Positions 7,196-15,662 of a stretch of DNA of 19,656 nucleotides are shown piece by piece. This DNA is from CAZZIZ01 sp964654535 (GTDB lineage Bacteria; Bacteroidota; Bacteroidia; Chitinophagales; UBA2359), in contig CAZZIZ010000046.1 of NCBI GenBank assembly GCA_964654535.1, forward strand, positions 1 through 19,656. The letters run 5' to 3'. Position numbers and translations under genes: made by a program. The notes beneath the pieces were generated by a model. The model searched no databases, was not told the DNA's origin, and saw only the letters and a program-made list of their open reading frames with translations. The stretch's first letter is position 1. Each line of letters opens with the position of its first letter.

Positions 7196-8239
7196 TCAAG
7201 AGTTGAGCGCGTCTTTGATCATCTTTCTCAAGATAAGAATCAATGTAGTAAGTCCCAATAATCCTGCAATAGATAATCCGAATATCATCAGTTTATTTGG
7301 TTCATCACTATCGAGGGGATAGCTAGGAGGATCAATAATCTGAATTACAGGAGTCTGTCGAAGCAAACTCAATTTCGTTAGTTCGAGTCCTTTTACAATC
7401 TCAATATATGATTGACCAAGTATCTCCGCCTCTCGATCTAGTTTCACTTGTTGGACATAGCTTTGCGCGGATACCGCTGCAGCCTTAAGGCTTCTGCTTT
7501 GACGATCATACCAACTGGACAAGTTATACTCAGCAACGTCAAGCGCTTGTTTAATAGAGTCTGCGCGATCTTGAATCATCTCTAACTCTCGCTCTTCTTT
7601 TTCGGTTGCGGTAGCCGTATGATAATGGCTCACTTCTGCTACTAGTTTGTCCAAGAATTGTTTGGCTAGCTGTTCATTGGCCATTTTAACTGAGGCTCTT
7701 ATAATCCCATTTTCCGAACTGTTGGCTTCTAAAACACGCTCCTGAACGTTGGTCAATATATCTTCAGCCATGTCATTTTCATCAATGGAAAACTCAGCGA
7801 TTTGAGTTGAAGTAAACTTGTGATCATCGCTGTAATCGTTTCGCATCTTGAGATAGTGATTAATCAGCATATCACTTTGACCGTCGACCTCACCTTCTTT
7901 AAGTAGAGAACCAATTATAATAGTCTTTGTCCCCATAAGTTCAATAAGCTTATCGGCACTCAAAGTATTACCTCCACTAGAAGGAGGGACTATTCCAAAC
8001 TGACCGGCGGCCAGTTGAAGCATTGAACTTAGACCAGAATCACCACCACTGCTGGTCATGAAAGTCGTTTTCGCAATGTACTTATGGGGTCTAATAGACA
8101 GATAAAAGAAACTAATCGCTAATGCGATGGCTATAACTAGAAAGTAAACCCACCATTTTCCTAGCAGATAAAATAGGTATGAACGAATCGTGAGAATCGT
8201 CGATTTTAAACTAAGTGAATCTGGGGGATGCTGCGACAT
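7196..8239 (-). CDS. Wzz-type polysaccharide chain-length determinant
   Basis: An inner-membrane polysaccharide co-polymerase that controls chain length and links polymerisation to export. The 347-aa protein has the classic topology: a first membrane segment at about 29-48 (WWVYFLVIAIALAISFFYL), a long periplasmic, largely helical domain with coiled-coil character (about 140-290), then the Pro-rich PPSYPLDSDEPNK before a second membrane segment (about 316-336) and a short basic tail. There is no Walker A/B or tyrosine-rich kinase domain, so it is a Wzz-only form rather than a Wzc fusion. A Gly/Ser-rich stretch with a LADKLIEL-like SADKLIEL motif near 80-95 is usual in Bacteroidota. It follows wza by 12 bp, as expected for a Wza-Wzz export pair. 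Confidence 0.87.
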   Translation of the reverse strand: MSQHPPDSLSLKSTILTIRSYLFYLLGKWWVYFLVIAIALAISFFYLSIRPHKYIAKTTFMTSSGGDSGLSSMLQLAAGQFGIVPPSSGGNTLSADKLIELMGTKTIIIGSLLKEGEVDGQSDMLINHYLKMRNDYSDDHKFTSTQIAEFSIDENDMAEDILTNVQERVLEANSSENGIIRASVKMANEQLAKQFLDKLVAEVSHYHTATATEKEERELEMIQDRADSIKQALDVAEYNLSSWYDRQSRSLKAAAVSAQSYVQQVKLDREAEILGQSYIEIVKGLELTKLSLLRQTPVIQIIDPPSYPLDSDEPNKLMIFGLSIAGLLGLTTLILILRKMIKDALNS

Positions 8240-8251
8240 GTCTCTAAACCA

Positions 8252-10777
8252 TTACAATCGAGTAACGAGTACCAGAACGGATAAGACAGCACTTATCTTC
8301 GCCGCGGTACTATTGAAAGCATCGTTCCAATCTCGAGTTTTTCTTTGTTCAATTCGAATGGGCTCTCGTCGCTTCCATTCGGTTATATCAACGAAAACAG
8401 TCGCTCCTTCTTCTACAGCTGGGTATTTATTGAAAAAGAGTATTCTTTTCGTTTTCTCAACTTGCCCATTGGGTTGTTGTACGTAAGTCCTGAAGCGACT
8501 AGAGCTTTTTCCAAAACCACCTCCGTAATTTTTGACGTAGTACTTAGCACTGCGTTTACCATCGTAAGGCACATTTACCTGAGCAATAGAATCCACTTCA
8601 AAATGTCGAATCGCCCCTCTGAGCGTAACAAAGTCTTTCAATTTGGGTACGACGATAGAATCTCCATCAGTAAGCAAGTAGTTAAACTCAGAACGATCTG
8701 GATTTTCTAAGGCTTCCTTCAAGTCAAGAATAACAACGCCTAAGCTATCTTGATGACGATATAGGCGCGCCGCCGACTGATATGCATAATTAGAAAAGCC
8801 ACCTGCGCGCTCAACCAATGATTCGATACGCTCATCTTTGCGCAGCAGCGAGTACTCACCGGGATAGGTTATTTCTCCGACAATGGTCACCTGCTGAGGA
8901 ATTTCAAAATCTGGTGATAATCTGATAAACAGTTGATCGTAGGGCTGTAACTCAAAGTTCTTTTCGTATTCCGGAATTTGCAGATTTGAACCGATGTTTA
9001 CGCGTTTCATTACAACACGCTCCTTATTAGGGTTGAAGGTTTCATTGTCCTTTCCAACTACAAGCCGCGACACTTCAAGCCTACTGTTCGCAGCCTCGCG
9101 TTTTATTCCGCCTGCCATTCGAACCATATCCCAGAGTGTTATGCCTTTTGCATATTCATAGTCGCCGGGATCATTAACTTCTCCGGCAACGTAAATTTGA
9201 TATCGCTCTCGATATTGATCTTTGGAAACAACACGTATAGTATCTCGGCTTTGCAGTTGGATATTTTCCATACTGCTGTGATCTAACAAGGCTTTTTGTA
9301 AATCGAAAGGAATTACTTCCTTAGTGAGTTTTTCGTTCAATCGAATAACAAATGCTTTCTCCAAGTCCGCTATTTCTAAGGGCCCTTGTGCTCGATACAT
9401 AACATCACTTACTCGATCTCCTTTTTTCAACTCGTATTTGCCTGGAACTTGAACTGCCCCTTGCAAATCAACGTAATTACTCAGCGTTGATGGAATGCGA
9501 TAGATATAAACACTATCTCCCGCTAGCACCTGGAACTTACGTCCGGTGTTCCTTAGGCTATCTAGGTTTACATCAATGAGTACTTCCTTGTTATCTGCAT
9601 AACGCTTCACGTTAATATTCTTGCTATAAGCGGCTGGCGTTAACTTCCCAGCATAACCAATAAGGTCTTGAAGCGTTTCTCCATCCTTCATTTCATAGTT
9701 ATGTGGTCTTTGTACTTCTCCAGCAATATTGACAACATTCCCTAGCGGCGGTACTAATAAGTAATCGTTGTCCATTAGAAAAAAGTCTTGCTCGCTATCT
9801 GGGTTTAGGAGGTACTGATAAACGTCTAGCGTTTTGACGTCTTCACCTCCTCTACGCACGCTAATGTTTCTAACCGAACCAATTTGGTTTGGCCCTTCTA
9901 CGGCTACAAGTGTATTGAATGCCGAGTTAATACCATTAAAAGAGTAAGACCCTGGATTAAAAACCTCACCGACCACATTGACGTTGACACGACGACTATA
10001 AATCATTGTGATTTCAATTTGGTTGTTGTTCGAACCATAGACATCGAGGAAGCGGCCAGAGATTATCTCTTTTGCCTTTCCAAATTCAATTCCTTGCAAA
10101 TAAATTTTACCAATGGAACCAGGATTTATTGAACCCTTTTCATCGATTTGGTAGGATTGATTGAATTCATTGTTTCCCCAAATGACGACCGCAATTTCAT
10201 CGCCCTTTCCGAGAACATAGTTATCTGATGCACGGAATCCTTGACTCCCGCCATCGGATATGTTCACTAGGTTTTTACGAAAGAACTCGTGTCCGAATAC
10301 GTATGCCTCAGGTAGTTCGAAGGCTTTTGCGTAAAGTTGTCTTTTTTGCCACTCGACTATTTCTTGAACGTCGTAGAGAGAGATGCTGTCAGCTACTTCG
10401 GAGCCTTCCTCGCCATAAAGTCCTTCTAGTCCGCTGCCGATAAAATAGAGACTATCCTGAACGGCATTTAGTCTTAGCATTTCTTCAATAAGCTCTTCCG
10501 AAACACCTAGTTTTCGCAGTTCTTCTGGTGAAGCTAGAACTTGTCTTCTCAGACCACTAATTGAATCGCCATCGGTCAATAACCTGTCAGCCTGCATTTG
10601 ACGAAGAAACTCCTCAAATTCATATCTATTGAAGCCAGTGTCCTCCAATAACTGTTTGGAGCGTTCTGCTTCATAGACGTCTGGTCCGAAGAATTGGGCG
10701 TTTAAATCCGAGCTATTTGTACAAATAGCTGTAAAACAGCAACTTAAGGCGATTAAAATATACTTTAAAGACTTCAT
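8252..10777 (-). CDS. Wza-type polysaccharide export outer-membrane protein with six SLBB domains
   Basis: Forms the outer-membrane channel for polysaccharide export. From the chosen ATG at 10777 the product is 841 aa, about twice E. coli Wza. It opens with a signal peptide (MKSLKYILIALSCC, apparent end near LNAQ), then an acidic helical region, then the export domain (about 186-262; DNYVLGKGDEIAVVIWG). Six SLBB-type repeats follow, beginning near 267, 350, 436, 528, 630 and 716, each opening with a strand like VVGEVFNPGSY or IVGEITYPGEY; the sixth is degenerate. A short hydrophobic tail (SAVLSVLVLVTRL) ends the protein. The frame stays open upstream to a GTG at 10933, adding 52 residues, but that would bury the signal peptide, so the internal ATG is preferred. 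No consensus promoter was found upstream. Confidence 0.9.
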   Translation of the reverse strand: MKSLKYILIALSCCFTAICTNSSDLNAQFFGPDVYEAERSKQLLEDTGFNRYEFEEFLRQMQADRLLTDGDSISGLRRQVLASPEELRKLGVSEELIEEMLRLNAVQDSLYFIGSGLEGLYGEEGSEVADSISLYDVQEIVEWQKRQLYAKAFELPEAYVFGHEFFRKNLVNISDGGSQGFRASDNYVLGKGDEIAVVIWGNNEFNQSYQIDEKGSINPGSIGKIYLQGIEFGKAKEIISGRFLDVYGSNNNQIEITMIYSRRVNVNVVGEVFNPGSYSFNGINSAFNTLVAVEGPNQIGSVRNISVRRGGEDVKTLDVYQYLLNPDSEQDFFLMDNDYLLVPPLGNVVNIAGEVQRPHNYEMKDGETLQDLIGYAGKLTPAAYSKNINVKRYADNKEVLIDVNLDSLRNTGRKFQVLAGDSVYIYRIPSTLSNYVDLQGAVQVPGKYELKKGDRVSDVMYRAQGPLEIADLEKAFVIRLNEKLTKEVIPFDLQKALLDHSSMENIQLQSRDTIRVVSKDQYRERYQIYVAGEVNDPGDYEYAKGITLWDMVRMAGGIKREAANSRLEVSRLVVGKDNETFNPNKERVVMKRVNIGSNLQIPEYEKNFELQPYDQLFIRLSPDFEIPQQVTIVGEITYPGEYSLLRKDERIESLVERAGGFSNYAYQSAARLYRHQDSLGVVILDLKEALENPDRSEFNYLLTDGDSIVVPKLKDFVTLRGAIRHFEVDSIAQVNVPYDGKRSAKYYVKNYGGGFGKSSSRFRTYVQQPNGQVEKTKRILFFNKYPAVEEGATVFVDITEWKRREPIRIEQRKTRDWNDAFNSTAAKISAVLSVLVLVTRL

Positions 10778-11061
10778 TTTTGCGATAATAGGCGCTTTAT
10801 GCCACTTCATCAAAACTGATAAATCAAAAGTTATGCTAGAAAGGTGATTTTGAACAGTTGACAACACATTATTGGCGGCTTGAAGTACGGCAATTAAAAC
10901 TAACATGAGGACTCTAAGTGAAGATTTGGACACATTGTACTCTAATTGACGCTAATTCAATCACTTAGGTTGCGAAGCGTCATTTCATTGTTCTTAACAA
11001 ATCTTGGGGAATTTGCGTGAGGGATAGAGGGGTTTGTTTGAGCTCCTGTTGCTTACGAACT

Positions 11062-11095
11062 TTTGCACTTAGCTCCCTAGAGCTAGAAGTGCAAA
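11062..11095. repeat. Second, interrupted hairpin in the repeat element
   Basis: The outer arms TTTGCACTT (11062-11070) and AAGTGCAAA (11087-11095) are exact complements. Inside them AGCTC (11071-11075) pairs with GAGCT (11080-11084) across a CCTA loop, with an unpaired AG at 11085-11086. The total stem is 14 bp with a 2-nt bulge. It belongs to the same element as the long palindrome and may be its variable second arm. Confidence 0.85.
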
Positions 11096-11135
11096 GCGTG
11101 AAGGAAGCAGAACAGAGCGAGCCCCGACAGCCCGA

Positions 11136-11189
11136 CCCCAAACCTACCTTAATGCTTCGTGGACACGAAGCATTAAGGTAGGTTTGGGG
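11136..11189. repeat. Perfect 26-bp inverted repeat with 2-nt loop
   Basis: The left arm (11136-11161) begins CCCCAAACCTACC and ends GCTTCGTG. The right arm (11164-11189) begins CACGAAGC and ends GGTAGGTTTGGGG. The arms are exact reverse complements over 26 bases and are separated only by GA (11162-11163). RNA from either strand would fold into a very stable hairpin, and DNA could extrude a cruciform. No run of T follows on the minus strand, so it is not a classic intrinsic terminator. It sits inside the larger repeat element between its opening block and the GGTCGGGCT block. Confidence 0.95.
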
Positions 11190-11202
11190 GCACGCCCAAG
11201 AA

Positions 11203-12261
11203 CTAAACGCTGTATTGTTTTTCGTAAAATTCTTTATAAGCACCAGAGGTTACGTTATCGAGCCACTGTGCATTTTCCAAATACCAATCGACGGTTTTCT
11301 CCAGGCCTTCTTCGAACTGTAGACTCGGCTTCCAACCCAGTTCATTACTCAACTTAGTTGCATCAATTGCGTATCTGCGGTCGTGTCCTGCGCGGTCGGT
11401 TACGTAGGTGATCAACGCGGCCGAACTTCCAGCCTCTCGCTCCAACTTGCGATCCATTATCTCGCAAAGTTTGTTAATGAGGTCGATGTTCTGCCACTCG
11501 TTGAATCCACCAATGTTGTAGGTGTCTCCATTTTTGCCTCGGTGAAAAATTTCGTCGATAGCTGTTGCGTGGTCGGTAACCCAAAGCCAATCTCTGGTAT
11601 ATTTTCCGTCGCCGTAAACTGGCAAGGCTTTCTTTTCTTTTATGTTGTTGATGAAAAGCGGAATTAGTTTTTCTGGAAATTGAAATGGACCGTAGTTGTT
11701 GGAGCAGTTGGAAATTTTAACGGGCAAACCATAAGTTTCGTGGTAGGCTCTGACGAAGTGATCGGAACTTGCTTTTGACGCTGAGTACGGCGAACGTGGG
11801 TCGTAAGACGTGCTTTCAGTAAATAAACCTGTTGCTCCAAGTGTTCCGTAAACCTCATCGGTTGAAACGTGATAGAATAACTTGTCGTCGAAATTGTCTT
11901 TCCACTGATGCTTGCAGGCATTTAGAAGGTTGACCGTTCCGATTACGTTGGTTAAAACGAATTCTAACGGGTTGGCAATAGACCTATCGACATGGGACTC
12001 TGCGGCTAAGTGTATTACGTTGTCAATCTTATACTTTTCAAACGCATTGGCGATGTCTTTGGGCTCAGTGATATCGCCTTTGAAAAAAGCATAATTCTCC
12101 TTTGACTCTATTGCCCTTAGGTTATCTAAGTTGCCCGCATAAGTTAGCGCGTCGAAGTTTACAAAGTGGTAGTTTGGATATTTCTCTACCATGTGGTGCA
12201 ACAAATGAGCGCCTATAAAGCCGGCTCCGCCAGTTACAAGTATGTGTTTTTTGAAATCCAT
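11203..12261 (-). CDS. rfbB: dTDP-glucose 4,6-dehydratase
   Basis: Converts dTDP-D-glucose to dTDP-4-keto-6-deoxy-D-glucose, the entry point to rhamnose and other 6-deoxy sugars; cytoplasmic, NAD-dependent. The 352-aa extended SDR has GGAGFIG (11-17), the family marker DALTYAGNLDNL (38-49), the catalytic TDE triad at 134-136 in HVSTDEVYG, and Tyr159-x3-Lys163 (YSASK). Later blocks SNNYGPFQFPEKLIPLF and GKYTRDWLWV are characteristic of RfbB. The start ATG is 8 bp after the dehydrogenase stop. The repeat element begins 3 bp after the stop codon, so any rfbB mRNA that continues would carry that hairpin at its 3' end. Confidence 0.95.
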   Translation of the reverse strand: MDFKKHILVTGGAGFIGAHLLHHMVEKYPNYHFVNFDALTYAGNLDNLRAIESKENYAFFKGDITEPKDIANAFEKYKIDNVIHLAAESHVDRSIANPLEFVLTNVIGTVNLLNACKHQWKDNFDDKLFYHVSTDEVYGTLGATGLFTESTSYDPRSPYSASKASSDHFVRAYHETYGLPVKISNCSNNYGPFQFPEKLIPLFINNIKEKKALPVYGDGKYTRDWLWVTDHATAIDEIFHRGKNGDTYNIGGFNEWQNIDLINKLCEIMDRKLEREAGSSAALITYVTDRAGHDRRYAIDATKLSNELGWKPSLQFEEGLEKTVDWYLENAQWLDNVTSGAYKEFYEKQYSV

Positions 12262-12269
12262 ATCTGAAT

Positions 12270-13564
12270 TTATAATGTCCAGTATTTTAAGTTGTGAATG
12301 TTCCCTTTGTACATTCCTTTTATATCTATTAATATCCCATTTTCTGAAGAGATGCTAACGAAATATGCTTCGTCTAATGCTTGATACTCTTCGTGCGCTA
12401 CAGCCACTATAATACAGTCGTAGTCATTCTTAATTTCGGTGGTTAATGCTAGGCCGTATTCTTTTTCTAGCGCCTCGGTTTCTCCGTGGGGATCGGTTAC
12501 GTCTACGGCAATAGAAAATGCTTCTAGCTCCTTAACTAGATCAGCGACTTTTGAGTTTCTTATATCACTAATATTTTCCTTGAAAGTAGCACCCATCACA
12601 AGTACTTTAGACTTGCTGATGAATTTGCCTGCTCTGATGATAAACTGAACGGCTTTTTTGCTGACGTAGCTGCTCATCTCATCATTGATACGGCGTCCAC
12701 TCAAAATTACCTCCGGGTCGTAGCCTACCTCCTTGGCTTTGTATAATAGGTAGTACGGATCTACCCCAATGCAGTGACCGCCAACTAATCCGGGATGGAA
12801 TTTTGAAAAATTCCATTTGGTTGAAGCAGCTTCTAGCACTTCCCAGATATCAATATCCATTCGCTCGAAAATAATGGCGAGCTCATTCATTAGAGCAATA
12901 TTGAGATCACGCTGCGTGTTTTCGATAATCTTGGATGCCTCAGCTACTTTAACCGAGCTTGCCTTAAATACTTGCGCTTCTATTATGAGTTCATAAACCT
13001 GCGCAATAACATCTAGCGATTCCTGATCGCAACCTGAAACGACTTTTGCAATTTTGTTGATTGGCCTAAGCTTGTCGCCGGGGTTAATTCTTTCGGGAGA
13101 GTAGCCGTACTTAAAATCACTAATAGCTTTGAGGCCTGAGATTTCCTCTAGGATAGGTATGCAGTCCTCTTCGGTACATCCCGGATAAACCGTTGATTCG
13201 AATATTACGTAGTCTCCTTTTTTTAAAACCTCGCCAATATAGTTACAAGCATTCTTTAGCGGATTTAGATTAGGAATTTTATGCTGATCTACTGGAGTTG
13301 GAACTGCAACGACGAAAAAGGAAACCTCACTTAAGTCCTCCACCTTGGAAGTAAAATGAATGTCTTTACCCTCAAACTTTTCTGCGGCTATTTCTCTACT
13401 GGGATCAATTCCCTTGCGCATTTGCTGTACGCGCCCGTCGTCTATATCGAAACCGACGACTTTAAGTTTTTCGGCAAACTCAAGTGCAATTGGTAAACCC
13501 ACATATCCTAGTCCTAGAACAGCCAGGGATTTTTTCCTGTCTGTGTACTCGCTTACTAATTCCA

Positions 13565-13565
<1 letters not shown>
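12270..13565 (-). CDS. UDP-sugar 6-dehydrogenase, TviB/WbpO-like
   Basis: Oxidises C6 of a UDP-hexose twice with NAD+ to give a UDP-uronic acid. The 431-aa protein has an N-terminal NAD domain with LGLGYVGLP (17-25), the STVYPGCTEE segment (124-133), the central YSPERINPGDK (155-165) and IENTQRDLNIALMNELAI (214-231) blocks, the catalytic Cys265 in GGHCIGVDPYYL (262-273), and a C-terminal UDP-binding domain. The ERINPGDK and NTQRD blocks match the Vi-polysaccharide TviB / WbpO group, which acts on UDP-N-acetyl-hexosamines, rather than ordinary UDP-glucose dehydrogenase. Substrate (UDP-GlcNAc or UDP-GalNAc) is inference. The start overlaps the upstream decarboxylase stop by one base (TAATG), and rfbB follows after 8 bp. 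Confidence 0.88.
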
Positions 13566-14503
<938 letters not shown>

Positions 14504-15619
14504 TTAGACTTTCGCGTATTCAATCAATTTTTGGCTAATGTATTTTATCTGTTCTTCGTTCAACTCTGTATGCATTGGAAGCGATAAAGTTTGCTTGGCC
14601 ATTTTTTCGGAAACGGGACAAACTGCATTATCATTTTCATAAATCGGCATTGTATGAAGCGGGTGTGGATAGTAAATCATAGTTGGTATGCCCGCCTGCT
14701 TTAAGGACTCACGAATAGCGTCTCTATCTCCATCTAAAGTCACAGTGTATTGATGAAAGACATGATCAGAGTAATCAATTCGCTTAGGTATCTTAATTCC
14801 CTCTACTCCACTTAGTAAAGCATCGTATTGAGCGGCTGCGTTTCTGCGGTCGCTTATAAACTCATCGAGTAGCTTCAGTTTCGCATTGAGCACCACTGCT
14901 TGCAGGCTGTCTAAGCGACTGTTAAGTCCAAGTCGTTTTGATAAATATTTTTGCTCTTGTCCGTGATTTGAAATTTGCTTAATGCGATTGGCTAGCTCAG
15001 CATCATTTGTATAAACGGCACCCGCATCTCCATAGGCTCCAAGATTCTTGGAAGGATAAAAAGAGGTACAGCCAATATGACCAATTGTTCCATAGGCATT
15101 TTCACCTCTATGTTTCGCGCCAATACTTTGGGCATTGTCTTCTATAACAAACAATTCGTGCTTAGAAGCAATGGACATTATCGCGTCCATATCGCAGCCT
15201 TGACCGTAAATATGAACCGGAATGACGCACTTCGTTCTAGGCGTAATCGCCGCCTCCAGTTTGCTCACATCCATGTTAAAAGAGTCAGCATCGATATCAA
15301 TAAAAATAGGTTTCAACCCGAGTAGTGAGATGACCTCAGCAGTAGCGACAAATGTATGCGGAACCGTAATCACCTCATCTCCAGGTTTTAAGTCTAAAGC
15401 CATTAAAGCAATCATTAAAGCATCCGTTCCGTTACCACAAGGTATGACGTGCTGTACCGAGAGGTAGTCTTCTAAGCGATGAGCGAACTCAGAAACGATC
15501 GGACCATTGATAAACTGAGAAGACTGAATAACGGTTTGGATACCTCGATCAACCTCTTCCTTTATGCGGAAATATTGACCATTGAGGTCAACCATTTTAA
15601 TGATTTTTGTGTCAATCAT
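14504..15619 (-). CDS. DegT/DnrJ/EryC1/StrS sugar aminotransferase, WbpE-like
   Basis: A PLP-dependent aminotransferase acting on a keto nucleotide sugar. From the ATG at 15619 it is 371 aa. The cofactor aspartate is Asp161 in VIEDNAQSIGA and the PLP lysine is Lys191 in TSFYPSKNLGAYGDAGA. The blocks CGNGTDAL and NHGQEQKY...NSRLDSLQAVVL closely follow WbpE, which aminates the 3-keto group of UDP-2-acetamido-3-keto-glucuronate, so a 3-amino product is plausible. An ATG at 15595 (MVDLNGQYFRIK) has an A-rich leader and suits the predicted promoter better; it is an equal alternative start. A TTG at 15631 is rejected because it lies inside the promoter box. First gene of the leftward cluster, directly abutting the UXS gene. 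Confidence 0.87.
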   Translation of the reverse strand: MIDTKIIKMVDLNGQYFRIKEEVDRGIQTVIQSSQFINGPIVSEFAHRLEDYLSVQHVIPCGNGTDALMIALMALDLKPGDEVITVPHTFVATAEVISLLGLKPIFIDIDADSFNMDVSKLEAAITPRTKCVIPVHIYGQGCDMDAIMSIASKHELFVIEDNAQSIGAKHRGENAYGTIGHIGCTSFYPSKNLGAYGDAGAVYTNDAELANRIKQISNHGQEQKYLSKRLGLNSRLDSLQAVVLNAKLKLLDEFISDRRNAAAQYDALLSGVEGIKIPKRIDYSDHVFHQYTVTLDGDRDAIRESLKQAGIPTMIYYPHPLHTMPIYENDNAVCPVSEKMAKQTLSLPMHTELNEEQIKYISQKLIEYAKV

Positions 15620-15628
15620 AGACTGGCT

Positions 15629-15662
15629 CAAATATAACTATATCGAGCCTTTATGTAGCCAA
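15629..15662 (-). promoter_or_regulatory. Candidate Bacteroidota-type promoter for the polysaccharide operon
   Basis: On the minus strand a TTG (15662-15660) is followed after 23 bp by TATATTTG (15636-15629), an exact match to the Bacteroidota -7 pattern TAnnTTTG with a spacing inside the reported 17-23 bp range. Transcription would start near 15622, giving a leader of about 27 nt to the ATG at 15595 or almost none to the ATG at 15619. It lies in the 30-bp gap after the Cys/Met-metabolism gene. Confidence 0.4.

Larger units (their letters stand above)
11014..11199 (-). repeat. GC-rich palindromic intergenic repeat element
   Basis: Read on the minus strand, the element opens 3 bp after the rfbB stop with TTGGGCGTGCCC (11199-11188). 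It runs through a perfect long hairpin, then the block GGTCGGGCTGTCGGGGCTCG (11137-11118), a CT-rich stretch, a second interrupted hairpin (11095-11062), and ends with ATCCCTCACGCA (11025-11014). This block order, with conserved ends and variable hairpins between, is one I recall from intergenic regions of many Bacteroidota genomes; that is memory, not a search. The opening block recurs at 17669-17680 in this window. No transposase or target-site duplication is seen. It could be a REP-like non-autonomous element, a structured RNA, or an mRNA 3'-end stabiliser. Confidence 0.75.
10778..11202. other. 425-bp non-coding gap between rfbB and wza
   Basis: This is the only sizeable gap in the leftward polysaccharide operon. 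Its rfbB-proximal part (11014-11199) is a GC-rich palindromic repeat element, described separately. The wza-proximal part (10778-11013) is AT-rich, contains no convincing gene, and holds no exact TAnnTTTG box on the minus strand; the nearest is TAACTTTTG at about 10826-10834, which is one base too long. It may be the leader or promoter region of the wza-wzz half of the operon, or a read-through spacer. The reading frame upstream of wza (to 10933) is judged non-coding. Confidence 0.6.

Noticed and set aside
10778..10933. 52-residue N-terminal extension of Wza from a GTG at 10933
   Set aside because: It would put a clear signal peptide (MKSLKYILIALSCC) in the middle of the protein; the ATG at 10777 is the sensible start.
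11136..11189. Palindrome as an intrinsic terminator for rfbB
   Set aside because: No T-run follows the stem on the minus strand; the next bases are GTCGGGCTGTC.
10980..11243. An 87-codon minus-strand frame crossing the repeat element
   Set aside because: It runs through the perfect palindrome and into the rfbB end in another frame. The translation is Ser/Cys-rich low-complexity with no family features.
15629..15631. TTG at 15631 as the start of the WbpE-like gene
   Set aside because: It lies in the TATATTTG promoter box, and ATG codons follow at 15619 and 15595.
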